Position numbers and translations under genes: made by a program. 53,466 nt of DNA, from the NCBI GenBank assembly GCA_945267035.1, contig CALYOS010000011.1:1-53466 (forward strand). Direction: 5' to 3'. Numbering within the stretch: the stretch's first letter is position 1; the number at the start of each line of letters is the position of its first letter. Positions 1 through 8,700 of the stretch are shown piece after piece. This DNA comes from an uncultured Neisseriaceae bacterium (GTDB taxonomy: Bacteria; Pseudomonadota; Gammaproteobacteria; Burkholderiales; Neisseriaceae). The notes below the pieces were generated by a model, which saw nothing but the letters and a program-made list of their open reading frames with translations, was not told where the DNA came from and did no database searches.

Positions 1-1
1 T

Positions 2-193
2 ATAGCAGATTTGTTGGTTGATGAACGATATCAACGTCAAGGAATTGGCATTGAATTAATTAGGCAAGTACAAAAATCTACCGCTGAAGAATGTAAAATT
101 ACTTTGTTAGCAGCTCCTCAGGCAAAAAATTATTATGGACATATTGGTTTTGAGCAGCATGATTCAGCTTGGGTTCTGAACAAAACATTATAA
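2..193 (+). CDS. GNAT-family N-acetyltransferase, C-terminal part (cut by window edge)
   Basis: The reading frame is already open at base 2 and ends with TAA at 191-193, so this is the last 63 codons of a gene that begins upstream of the window. The visible part carries the acetyl-CoA pyrophosphate-binding motif A of GNAT enzymes (RYQRQGIGIELI, the Q/R-x-x-G-x-G loop) and the usual C-terminal YYGHIGFE segment, where the tyrosine often acts as general acid. GNAT enzymes transfer an acetyl group from acetyl-CoA to an amine. The substrate cannot be read from this fragment. A TTG at base 11 is probably not the true start, because motif A would then sit almost at the N-terminus. Confidence 0.8.
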   Translation: MADLLVDERYQRQGIGIELIRQVQKSTAEECKITLLAAPQAKNYYGHIGFEQHDSAWVLNKTL

Positions 194-211
194 ATGAATA
201 TTGAGAATTTT

Positions 212-238
212 TATTGATATATGCTATATTTATCAATA
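212..238. promoter_or_regulatory. 8-bp inverted repeat upstream of membrane protein gene
   Basis: TATTGATA at 212-219 and TATCAATA at 231-238 form a perfect 8-bp inverted repeat with an 11-base spacer. It lies 23 bases before the start of the gene at 262 and just after the GNAT gene. It could be an operator overlapping the promoter, since the spacer holds a -10-like TATATT, or a weak terminator for the upstream gene. There is no T-tract, so I favour a regulatory site, with low confidence. Confidence 0.3.
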
Positions 239-261
239 TGGGATAATAGAGAAAGAAAACC

Positions 262-810
262 ATGTTGTACGATGATAATTCGGAAGAATTAGAAATTTTA
301 CATGAATGGGGATGTTCGGTTAGATCAAAAAGATATCTTATTTTAATGCATTTGGTAATCTATACTATTTTTTTTATAGTATTTACCTCTGCATTTTTTA
401 ATAAATGGCAACAATTTTATTTAAGCATAATTATTCCGATCTTTTGGGGGATTGCTGCCATTATTGCCTTATTTTTATATGTTTATAAGAAGTTTACGAT
501 CAAACATGTTGCTTTCACCAAAAGTCATGTCTATATAGAAAATATAAAATTGGATCTATGTTTTGTCGATTCCATTGCTTTTGTTAAATTATACAAATGT
601 GGAAAAAATGTCGGTTATTCTAAAATTAAATTTTGTATGACTTTTTTGCCAAATAAATATCATTTAAGCAAAGTTTTGTTTTGTTTAACTTTTCCAAGAA
701 ATCATATGGCTGAGAATTATCAGATTTATGATTATGAACAGAGATTTATCAAAGTGATTGAAAGCTGGGCGCAAAATAGGAGGTCCATGAACGCCCAAGA
801 TAATGTTTAG
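262..810 (+). CDS. Uncharacterised inner membrane protein with two transmembrane helices
   Basis: The product is 182 residues. A charged N-terminal stretch of about 27 residues is followed by two hydrophobic helices at roughly residues 28-46 and 52-70. The remaining 110 residues are polar and basic, and probably cytoplasmic, with several Cys and Phe residues. No catalytic motif is visible and I do not recognise a family. The layout resembles small PH-domain-like or YcxB-like membrane proteins (two helices, then a beta-rich domain), but this is only an impression. An AGAGAAAG stretch precedes the ATG. The gene stands alone, with a hairpin downstream and an inverted repeat upstream. Confidence 0.65.
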   Translation: MLYDDNSEELEILHEWGCSVRSKRYLILMHLVIYTIFFIVFTSAFFNKWQQFYLSIIIPIFWGIAAIIALFLYVYKKFTIKHVAFTKSHVYIENIKLDLCFVDSIAFVKLYKCGKNVGYSKIKFCMTFLPNKYHLSKVLFCLTFPRNHMAENYQIYDYEQRFIKVIESWAQNRRSMNAQDNV

Positions 811-1128
811 AATGCTGTTGTTGTTACATTGTTGTTAGAGTGTAATTTAGTCATTTAGTTTTTTTCTGACTATATTCGTTTATAAGCTTATAGTGAGTAT
901 GATTCATTTAATACTAGCTATTTGTCATATTTATTTTTCGTGACAAAGTGAACTGTCTGGTTAGGCTGAGGCTTGTTTATATTGCCAATTCTTAAATAAA
1001 GAATTTTGGTTTAGGTTTGATGATTTTTCTATTTTGCAGAATTAGGTAACAGCCAAAGATGGCTGTTACTTCAATCCGATTCAAGCCAAAATTTTATTGA
1101 TTATTCTGTTTGAATAATATTTTATTGT
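811..1128. other. Intergenic stretch with one strong hairpin
   Basis: 318 bases lie between two convergent genes. I see no open frame longer than about 15 codons with a ribosome binding site. The only structure is the inverted repeat at 1046-1069. Confidence 0.5.
1046..1069. terminator. Perfect 10-bp hairpin between convergent genes
   Basis: GTAACAGCCA and TGGCTGTTAC pair perfectly around an AAGA tetraloop. The position between a plus-strand gene (ending at 810) and a minus-strand gene (ending at 1129) suits a bidirectional terminator. Neither side has a strong T-tract, so termination would be weak or assisted. Confidence 0.5.
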
Positions 1129-1383
1129 TTATCGACATTTACGTGGACTTTGTCCTTTTATCTCTTCATTAGTATGCAGATCATAAACACGAATAGTTGC
1201 TTTAGGGAAGGTTCTACATAGTGAAATTTTGGTGGTGGTTAAACCTCTGCCTTGTGCCACCAATTTCACTTTGGGTAGTAAATTTTGTCCATTTTCATCC
1301 TGAGCTTCGATGCGATAGTCTCCAGTCAATGTCATGCATCCGCTTAGAAATAAGCTAGCCATAATCAGAAAGTTTTTTATCAT
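1129..1383 (-). CDS. Small putative lipoprotein
   Basis: The product is 84 residues and begins with a typical lipoprotein signal: basic start MIKN, a short hydrophobic core and the lipobox LSGC with Cys at residue 16. It should therefore be lipidated and anchored in the inner or outer membrane. The mature part is about 68 residues, is predicted to be mostly beta, and has two further Cys residues (near the middle and the penultimate position) that could form a disulfide. I do not recognise a family. No good Shine-Dalgarno sequence precedes the ATG. Starting at the second Met (residue 8) would destroy the basic N-region, so the first ATG is preferred. Confidence 0.65.
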   Translation of the reverse strand: MIKNFLIMASLFLSGCMTLTGDYRIEAQDENGQNLLPKVKLVAQGRGLTTTKISLCRTFPKATIRVYDLHTNEEIKGQSPRKCR

Positions 1384-1617
1384 GTTGAATTTTGTCTAGA
1401 ATTAATTATATGGCATATAGTAGCGGTATTTACTTAAATGGTAAACATTTTTAATTAAGGAAAATCATGTTTTTTATTGTTTCGGTAATATGGCAATGCA
1501 GATAAAAGCAGAAGATAATTATAGATAGATTTAAGTTGGTGATGAAGTTGCTTAATATGGAATAAGTTAAAACGATGGTTTTGAAAACGGTATGTTTAGA
1601 TATTTTAAATCATGGAG

Positions 1618-1656
1618 CAGGGCAATGCTATCCAATAATTGCCCTGTTTTATTTTT
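1618..1656 (+). terminator. Rho-independent terminator on the plus strand without an obvious gene
   Basis: CAGGGCAAT (1618-1626) pairs with ATTGCCCTG (1638-1646) around an 11-base loop and is followed by TTTTATTTTT. The T-tract lies on the right, so it ends a plus-strand transcript. Both neighbouring genes (1129-1383 and smpB) are on the minus strand, so the upstream transcript is unexplained. Read in the minus direction the hairpin is followed by CTCCATG, not by T residues. Confidence 0.6.
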
Positions 1657-1672
1657 GCTCATACGTAAATGT

Positions 1673-2119
1673 TTAGCGTGATTGCTTCATTAACCGTTGT
1701 TTTTCGCGGTTCCAATCTTTTTCTTTACTGCTTTGGCGTTTATCGTGTTGTTTTTTGCCTTTGGCCAAGCCCATTTCTATTTTGACATAGCCATGACTAT
1801 AATGCATGTTGACAGGAACCAGGGTATAGCCACTGCGCTCAACTTTGCCAATTAATTTATTTATTTCTGTTTGTTTTAAAAGCAGTTTGCGCTGCCGAGT
1901 TGGGTCAGGTTTAACATGGTTAGAGGCGGTGGGTAATGCTGTTATGTGGCTACCTACCAAGTAAAAAGCGCCTTTTTTCCATTGGATATAGCTTTCTTTG
2001 ATTTGAACACGACCGGCGCGAATGGCTTTCACTTCCCATCCTTCCAGTACTATCCCGGCTTCAATCTGCTCTTCGATAAAGTAGTCGTGAAAAGCTTTTT
2101 TGTTGTTGATGATGCTCAT
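1673..2119 (-). CDS. smpB: SsrA-binding protein SmpB
   Basis: SmpB binds transfer-messenger RNA and delivers it to stalled ribosomes for trans-translation and protein tagging. The 148-residue product has the family's usual length. It shows the conserved N-terminal [12 protein letters not shown] and the [13 protein letters not shown] segment of the oligonucleotide-binding barrel, then [15 protein letters not shown]. The basic C-terminal tail ([19 protein letters not shown]) becomes helical in the mRNA channel of the ribosome. The start is ATG at 2117-2119. The tmRNA gene itself is not seen in this window. Confidence 0.95.
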   Translation of the reverse strand: MSIINNKKAFHDYFIEEQIEAGIVLEGWEVKAIRAGRVQIKESYIQWKKGAFYLVGSHITALPTASNHVKPDPTRQRKLLLKQTEINKLIGKVERSGYTLVPVNMHYSHGYVKIEMGLAKGKKQHDKRQSSKEKDWNREKQRLMKQSR

Positions 2120-2203
2120 AATATTCAGGCGTTATGTGTATTTAGGAGTCTATTTTAGCAGAAAGTTTGTGACAGGGAAGAATTGATGTGATTGCTGATG
2201 CAA

Positions 2204-2236
2204 AATAAAAAAACCGATTTGATCAATCGGTTTTTT
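2204..2236 (-). terminator. Terminator of the MHS transporter gene
   Basis: AAACCGATT (2211-2219) and AATCGGTTT (2225-2233) form a 9-bp stem with a 5-base loop. On the minus strand it lies just after the stop codon at 2241 and is followed by TTTTTTTATTTTG. T residues also follow on the plus strand, so it could act in both directions. Confidence 0.8.
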
Positions 2237-2240
2237 TATT

Positions 2241-3578
2241 TTAGTGTTCCAGTTCTTGTTTGTGGGTTTCGGGCAGTAATAAGACTGCAAGTATGCTGAT
2301 GGCACTAGCAGTCATCAGGAACCAACCAATATAGGTGGTTCCTAACATGCCATACACTTTAACCATGTATGCAGCCGCAAAGGGTGTAAGTGATCCACCA
2401 AGAATGCCACCAAAGCTGAAGGAGATAGCGGCACCAGTGTAACGCACGTTAGTCGGGAATATCTCAGGTAAAAATGCAGCCAAAGGTGTCCACAAGATAC
2501 CCATGATAAACAGGGCGAATGATAAAAAAATGGCTGCAGTGGTCATGCTGGCAGAATTGATTAAATCACCAAAAAAATAACCTATGACCATAGTAATGGC
2601 ACCACCAATCAAAAATACTGGTTTACGGCCGATATGATCAGACAGTTTTGCAGAAATTGGAGAAGCGACAGCCATGAAAATAATGGCGCCCATCAGCATG
2701 GTTAGGTAATCGATTTTGTTAAATAAAGCGGCATCTTGCCATGAATGCTTGGTAGTGGCATATTGTAATGAATATACGGTTGTCAGAAAAAATAGGGTAA
2801 AGCATGACATGGCAGCTAAAGAACCCAGAATTAAGGGTTTATAGTGCTGACGAACAGTACTTGCCAGAGGGATTTTGGCTTGAGTTTGTTTGGCCACCAT
2901 ATTGCGGAAAGCATGGCTTTCGATGATGGACATGCGTACATACATTCCCACTCCAACCAGTACAATACTTAGGATAAATGGGATGCGCCATCCCCATGAT
3001 ATCATTTGCTCAGCGGTTAATAATTTAGACAGGACAATGAAAATCAGGCTGGCTGCTATAAAACCGATGGGAGGACCCATTTGCGGAAACATGGCAAAAA
3101 AGGCGCGTTTTCCTTTAGGGGCATTTTCTGTAGCCAACAGAGCGGCACCACCCCATTCGCCACCTAAACCCAATCCCTGACAAAATCGCAAGATACATAA
3201 TAGGATGGGCGCGACAATACCTGCCTGTTGATATGTTGGTAACAATCCAATTAATGTGGTACTGATACCCATAATAAGTAATGAAGCAATTAAGGTTGTT
3301 TTGCGGCCGATTTTATCTCCAAAATGACCAAATAGCGCGGCACCAATTGGTCTAGCTACAAAAGCAATACCAAAGGTCAAAAATGAATTCATGACGGCTA
3401 TATTTGGATCGGTTTTGGGAAAAAACAGTTCACTCAGTACCAATGCGGCTGCTAAACCATAAATGTAAAAATCATAAAATTCAACTGCTGTACCAACCAG
3501 ACTGGCCACGGCCACTTTTGTTGGCGAGTTTTGTACGGATGCTGCAGTAGTATGTGTCGTAGTTGATGGTTTTGTCAT
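2241..3578 (-). CDS. MFS transporter of the metabolite:H+ symporter (MHS) family
   Basis: This is a 445-residue integral membrane protein with about 12 predicted helices. It has the MFS loop 2-3 motif GHFGDKIGRK and a second copy, KLSDHIGRK, between helices 8 and 9. The signature LRFCQGLGLGGEWGGA near residue 140 is typical of MHS carriers such as KgtP, ShiA, ProP and YhjE, which import organic acids or osmolytes with protons. The N-terminal EFYDFYIYG is the family's helix-1 motif. The substrate cannot be assigned. A carboxylate such as citrate or 2-oxoglutarate would be a reasonable guess, given the other organic acid genes here. It is a single gene with its own terminator. Confidence 0.85.
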   Translation of the reverse strand: MTKPSTTTHTTAASVQNSPTKVAVASLVGTAVEFYDFYIYGLAAALVLSELFFPKTDPNIAVMNSFLTFGIAFVARPIGAALFGHFGDKIGRKTTLIASLLIMGISTTLIGLLPTYQQAGIVAPILLCILRFCQGLGLGGEWGGAALLATENAPKGKRAFFAMFPQMGPPIGFIAASLIFIVLSKLLTAEQMISWGWRIPFILSIVLVGVGMYVRMSIIESHAFRNMVAKQTQAKIPLASTVRQHYKPLILGSLAAMSCFTLFFLTTVYSLQYATTKHSWQDAALFNKIDYLTMLMGAIIFMAVASPISAKLSDHIGRKPVFLIGGAITMVIGYFFGDLINSASMTTAAIFLSFALFIMGILWTPLAAFLPEIFPTNVRYTGAAISFSFGGILGGSLTPFAAAYMVKVYGMLGTTYIGWFLMTASAISILAVLLLPETHKQELEH

Positions 3579-3669
3579 AATATTTCTTATTCAATATGGA
3601 GAAAAAAAAAGCCTGCATATATAGACACACAAGCTTTTAATTAAAGATCTCTTTAAATGATTTTGTCAT

Positions 3670-4704
<1,035 letters not shown>

Positions 4705-4771
4705 TTATCTATTTTGTAGTATAGAAATGGGTTGATTGTTGTTTGGGTTGGACTGGTTATTTCCGGTCCGC

Positions 4772-5263
4772 TCAGATGCGTAGCATACGTTCGCCACGAC
4801 CGATACCAGCTGCACCGGTACGAACTGTTTCCAGTATGATGTTTTTTCCGGTATTTTCCAGAAAGGCATCCAGTTTGTCGCTTGTGCCGGTAATTTCGAC
4901 GGTATAGGTTTTATCGGTGACATCGATTATTTGACCGCGAAATATGTCGGTCAGACGCAAGATTTCATCCCTATCTTTACCGGTGGCACGCAATTTAACA
5001 AGCATTAGCTCACGTTCTACATATTGACTATCGTTCAAATCGATAACTTTAATCACTTCAATCAGTTTGTTTAACTGTTTGGTGATTTGCTCGATCACTC
5101 TGGCATCACCACTGGTAACAATGGTCATGCGCGATAGGGTTTTATCTTCAGTTGGTGAAACGGATAAAGAATCAATGTTGTAGGCACGGGCGGAAAAAAG
5201 TCCGACAATTCTGCTCATGGCTCCAGCCTGATTTTCCATCAAAACTGAAAGTATGTGTCTCAT
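4772..5263 (-). CDS. ilvN: Acetolactate synthase small (regulatory) subunit
   Basis: The 163-residue product begins with the classic ACT domain MRHILSVLMENQAGAMSRI (residues 1-19), which binds valine for feedback inhibition and activates the large subunit. The second half is the ALS_ss C-terminal domain. The length matches IlvH/IlvN of proteobacteria. Its ATG overlaps the TGA of the large-subunit gene (ATGA, 5260-5263), a sign of translational coupling and 1:1 production. GGGAGC inside the end of the upstream gene serves as ribosome binding site. The symbol ilvH would be equally valid. Confidence 0.95.
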   Translation of the reverse strand: MRHILSVLMENQAGAMSRIVGLFSARAYNIDSLSVSPTEDKTLSRMTIVTSGDARVIEQITKQLNKLIEVIKVIDLNDSQYVERELMLVKLRATGKDRDEILRLTDIFRGQIIDVTDKTYTVEITGTSDKLDAFLENTGKNIILETVRTGAAGIGRGERMLRI

Positions 5264-7032
5264 GATGTGCTCCCTGTTTTTTCAGACTGATCATGTACAT
5301 TACCGGTTGTGTTTGAGCGCATATGTACCGGCAACACCATTTCATCTAAACCTTGACCATTGCCAACCATGGGCAAAACATTTTGGGTACGGTCGGTGAT
5401 GAAGTCCATGAATACGAGTCGGTCTTTGAGGGATATGGCTTCTTTCAGTGCACCTTCAACATCGGATGATTTCTCTACTCTGATTCCGACATGTCCATAT
5501 GCCTCAGCCAGTTTGACAAAATCTGGCAGTGAGTCCATGTAGGTTTCTGAATAGCGATTTTCGTAATACAGTTCCTGCCATTGGCGAACCATGCCGAGAA
5601 AGCCATTATTCAAGTTGATGACTTTAATAGGCACTCGGTATTGATAACAGGTAGAAAGTTCTTGAATATTCATTTGAATGGAACCTTCACCAGTTATGCA
5701 GAAAACATCTTCATTAGGCTTTGCCAATTTGGCTCCCATGGCATAGGGAAGTCCTACGCCCATGGTGCCCAAACCACCGGAATTGAGCCATTGACGTGGT
5801 CTTATGAAGGGATAGTATTGAGCGGTAAACATCTGATGCTGCCCAACATCTGATGTGATAATGGCATTATTTGCGGTGAGTTTTGCCAGGGTCTGGATGA
5901 CAAACTGTGGTTTGATGGTTTCGCCATTGTTGTCAAACCATAAGCTATTCGAGCTGCGCCAGTTTTCGATGGTCTTCCACCATTTATCCAATGCATTGTT
6001 GTTAAATGCCAGATTTTGTTTCTGCCATAATGCCAACATATCAATTAATACGTTTTTAACATCGCCAACAATGGGCACATCAACTTTAACGCGTTTAGCG
6101 ATACTTGAAGGATCTATATCGATGTGAATTATTTTTTTAGCGTCTTGGGTAAATTTCTCTGGTGCGGAAATAACTCGATCATCCAGTCGAGCCCCGACGA
6201 CTACAACGACATCTGCATTTTGTAAAGCCAGATTGGCTTCATAGCTTCCATGCATACCAACCATGCCAAGAAATTGTTTGTTGGTAGAAGGGTATGCGCC
6301 TAAACCCATTAATGTGCTGGCCGTAGGGATGCCAGTATGTTGGATAAAATCTGTTAGTATTTCACTGGCATTGGAGAGAATTGCACCACCTCCAAAGAGT
6401 AAAACTGGGCGTTTGGCCGCAGCCAATACTTGTACTGCTTTTTTGATCTGTCCAGTATGGCCATGAGTAATGGGCTGATATGAACGAATATTGATATCTT
6501 CCTGCGGATAGCTAAATTTAGCCATAGCCTGAGTAACATCTTTGGGGACGTCAATAACCACGACGCCTGGGCGTCCGGTTTTAGCAAGCTGAAATGCTTT
6601 TTTTACCGTTTTGGCCAAATCATTAATATGGGTGACGAGGAAGTTATGTTTGACACAAGGACGACTGATACCGATGGTATCAACTTCCTGAAAGGCATCG
6701 GTGCCGATAGCGGGGGAACCGACTTGACCGGAAATAACCACTAATGGAACTGAATCGGCATTGGCTGTCGCGATACCTGTGATGGCATTGGTTGCTCCCG
6801 GACCTGAAGTCACTAAGGCTACACCAATTTTTTCCCCATTACTGGCACGGGAATAAGCATCTGCAGCGTGGACTGCAGCCTGTTCGTGCCGAACTAATAC
6901 GTGTTGAAATTTTTTAAGTTGAAAGATGGCATCGTAAATCTCAATAACCGCTCCTCCCGGATAACCAAAAACATATTCGACGTTTTCAGCCTTGAGACTT
7001 TGAACCAGAATCTGTGCTCCAGATAATTGCAT
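5260..7032 (-). CDS. ilvI: Acetolactate synthase large (catalytic) subunit
   Basis: This is the thiamine-diphosphate enzyme that condenses two pyruvates, or pyruvate and 2-oxobutyrate, to open branched-chain amino acid synthesis. The 590 residues show the usual three domains. The N-terminal pyrimidine-binding domain has VFGYPGGAVIEIYDA and the catalytic Glu in VRHEQAAVHAADAY. The middle FAD-binding domain has GMHGSYEAN. The C-terminal domain has the ThDP motif GEGSIQMNIQEL ending in LNNGFLGMVRQWQ. AAGAGG precedes the ATG. It heads the ilvI-ilvN-ilvC operon and has a probable 165-base leader. Confidence 0.96.
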   Translation of the reverse strand: MQLSGAQILVQSLKAENVEYVFGYPGGAVIEIYDAIFQLKKFQHVLVRHEQAAVHAADAYSRASNGEKIGVALVTSGPGATNAITGIATANADSVPLVVISGQVGSPAIGTDAFQEVDTIGISRPCVKHNFLVTHINDLAKTVKKAFQLAKTGRPGVVVIDVPKDVTQAMAKFSYPQEDINIRSYQPITHGHTGQIKKAVQVLAAAKRPVLLFGGGAILSNASEILTDFIQHTGIPTASTLMGLGAYPSTNKQFLGMVGMHGSYEANLALQNADVVVVVGARLDDRVISAPEKFTQDAKKIIHIDIDPSSIAKRVKVDVPIVGDVKNVLIDMLALWQKQNLAFNNNALDKWWKTIENWRSSNSLWFDNNGETIKPQFVIQTLAKLTANNAIITSDVGQHQMFTAQYYPFIRPRQWLNSGGLGTMGVGLPYAMGAKLAKPNEDVFCITGEGSIQMNIQELSTCYQYRVPIKVINLNNGFLGMVRQWQELYYENRYSETYMDSLPDFVKLAEAYGHVGIRVEKSSDVEGALKEAISLKDRLVFMDFITDRTQNVLPMVGNGQGLDEMVLPVHMRSNTTGNVHDQSEKTGSTS

Positions 7033-7200
7033 ATGAACCTCTTATCGTCATGTAGTCCAACTGACACGGAACCAATGCATCTATGTCTGGTAAGACTAAT
7101 ACATGCAAACAGCGATTTAGGGTACGCGAATGCACATACTGTGATGAACTATTGGTACTGCGTCCGATAGTCGGAATAGCAGGTTGGGTTAGCAAAAGAA
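7033..7200 (-). promoter_or_regulatory. Possible structured leader of the ilv operon
   Basis: The 168 bases before ilvI are clearly richer in GC than the AT-rich sequence further upstream and contain small hairpins. On the minus strand, TCCGA-CTA-TCGGA (7161-7175 region) is flanked by TGC/GCA, and GTCT-TACC-AGAC lies near 7085-7096. I found no leader peptide rich in Ile, Val or Leu with a ribosome binding site and no terminator with a T-tract, so classical attenuation is not supported. A non-coding regulatory leader is possible. Confidence 0.35.
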
Positions 7201-7206
7201 GTAGCT

Positions 7207-7235
7207 ACAATAAAACAGGTGGATTTGTTAATCAA
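7207..7235 (-). promoter_or_regulatory. Putative sigma-70 promoter of the ilv operon
   Basis: On the minus strand, TTGATT (complement of 7230-7235) and TATTGT (complement of 7207-7212) are separated by exactly 17 bases. Each matches four of six consensus positions. Transcription would begin near 7200, giving a leader of about 165 bases before ilvI. Confidence 0.4.
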
Positions 7236-7421
7236 GCGTTAAATTGTGAATAGTTTGTTTTTTTATGTTACATGAAAGCAATTTATAGCTAAAAAACAAC
7301 AATAGTACGAAATTAAATGTTTAATTTAGACAAAAAATATCATTTCATTCAATTAATTTGTCTAATTTTTTTAAAAAAGTAGGTATTTGACATTTTTTTA
7401 TTTTTGGACAAATTGTCTGTA

Positions 7422-8291
7422 TCATTGAATGATTACATCAGCTCCAGCTGCGCTAGCAAGAGCCAGCAAGGTGTTTTTATCCATGTAAGCATGACTAAGA
7501 TGAGAAATATTGGCAACGATGGGTAAATGGCTGATGCACTTTGCTTTGACAATTGCTTCAATATCTAGTCGGTAAGGTGTCTGGCGCTCCATACTAAGTG
7601 TACCGGCTTCGCCCAGCATAAGATGATGATTTCCTTTGAGGGCAATGTGTTCCGCCGCTATTAACCAATCGTCAACTTGATGATGTTTATCTTTACATAA
7701 TACTACTGGAATATTCAGGCATCCCACTTCATTAAGTAATGTCCGATTTGACATGAGTTCTCCGCCTAAATAAATTATGTCTGCTTCTGCTTGCAAGGCA
7801 TATTCTAGCTGTCTAACATCACGAATTCGTAGCCAAACAGGTTGACCAGCTTGATGCGCCAAATTTATTTGCTGTTGCATGGTTTGTTGCTGCTGCTGGC
7901 TATCTGGTTGTTTGATGGTGTATGGTGAAGTGGACTGATAAAAGGGATCGATGAATACACTGTTGCTATTAGGCAGGTTAAAATCTGACATGGTCATGAC
8001 ATATTGATTTTGTTCTGCACCGATTTTCAGACCACGTACGGTAATGATGGTGTCTTCTGCTTGAATTTCTCTACTGATAATGCGCCAATCTTGTACAACG
8101 CGTATGGCCTTTTCAACGCCATCCAAGGCTTCCAGCTCTCTGGGCTGAAACACTCTTTCATCCCCAACTGCGCCAATAATGGTGCGCTCTTTACCTTTAG
8201 ATAAATGCTCAGTTAATCCTCGTTGATGGATGAAATGAATTACCTGATTTATCTCTGTATCGGTAGCGTTTCGCTGCATTACGATGATCAT
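7422..8291 (-). CDS. DAHP-synthase-like protein with degenerate active site (probable pseudoenzyme)
   Basis: The first 90 of 289 residues match the ferredoxin-like regulatory domain of the Thermotoga/Bacillus type of 3-deoxy-7-phosphoheptulonate synthase: MIIVMQRNAT, ERTIIGAVGDE, LEALDGVEKAIRV, SREIQAEDT. The rest follows the aligned barrel but has lost key residues. The GPCSVE region reads MTMSDFN (99-105). KPRTSPY reads YQSTSPY (118-124). LLKRG reads VLCKD (197-201). CERGIRTFE reads LGEAGTLSM (226-234). DPSHxTG reads NISHLSH (261-267). The protein stops at GADVIIQ, before the metal-ligand Glu. The frame is intact, with AAGGAT before ATG, so this looks like a maintained non-catalytic relative, perhaps regulatory. 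Family motifs are quoted from memory. Confidence 0.7.
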   Translation of the reverse strand: MIIVMQRNATDTEINQVIHFIHQRGLTEHLSKGKERTIIGAVGDERVFQPRELEALDGVEKAIRVVQDWRIISREIQAEDTIITVRGLKIGAEQNQYVMTMSDFNLPNSNSVFIDPFYQSTSPYTIKQPDSQQQQQTMQQQINLAHQAGQPVWLRIRDVRQLEYALQAEADIIYLGGELMSNRTLLNEVGCLNIPVVLCKDKHHQVDDWLIAAEHIALKGNHHLMLGEAGTLSMERQTPYRLDIEAIVKAKCISHLPIVANISHLSHAYMDKNTLLALASAAGADVIIQ

Positions 8292-8700
8292 GCGTCATAT
8301 CCTTGTCGAAGTTAGGTTGATTGTCGATAAAAATATCAAGAATGACAAGTATTCGTTGTGGTTTTGTTGATGTAACTAAATTTGATCATGATGAATGGAT
8401 GAACGGATTCAATTTGAATTCTAAACACAGAAACCTTGTGGATGTATTTGCAGTCATGCAGGTATTGGTACATAACAGGAACTATTGAGATGTTTTGCCT
8501 TTATAGGCTGATTAAGATGTTTGGTGAAGATATTTTGGTTTCATAATTTCAGGTTTTATAAATCTGCCTGTTTGCAACAGTAACAGTAAATTAATGTTAT
8601 TTGTTTGTTTTATGTTTTATTCTGATGTTAAATTTTTCTAAGCTGATATGATTATCAAGAAATTATTAATGTCGCTGTTGATGCAATCAGGAATGGTGTT
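8292..8700. other. Divergent intergenic region before the exporter operon
   Basis: 409 bases separate the minus-strand DAHP-like gene from the plus-strand exporter operon, so promoters for both should lie here. The sequence is AT-rich, with no clear operator. It contains one 48-codon open frame (8342-8488), listed separately. Confidence 0.5.
8342..8488 (+). CDS. Possible small protein of 48 residues
   Basis: An uninterrupted ATG-to-TGA frame encodes 48 residues starting MTSIRCGFVDVTKFDHDEW. Its composition is protein-like and soluble, and it has no transmembrane stretch. The ribosome binding site is poor (only TCAAGA before the ATG), and I recognise no family. It may be a chance frame. Conservation of the frame in relatives would decide. 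Confidence 0.22.
   Translation: MTSIRCGFVDVTKFDHDEWMNGFNLNSKHRNLVDVFAVMQVLVHNRNY

Noticed and set aside
1575-1676. 33-codon plus-strand frame ending near the smpB stop
   Set aside because: It runs straight through a strong terminator hairpin and has no ribosome binding site.
6986-7195. Minus-strand open frame with an LHVLVLPDID stretch before ilvI, considered as an ilv attenuator peptide
   Set aside because: It starts with TTG without a ribosome binding site, runs into ilvI out of frame and has no run of regulatory codons followed by a terminator.
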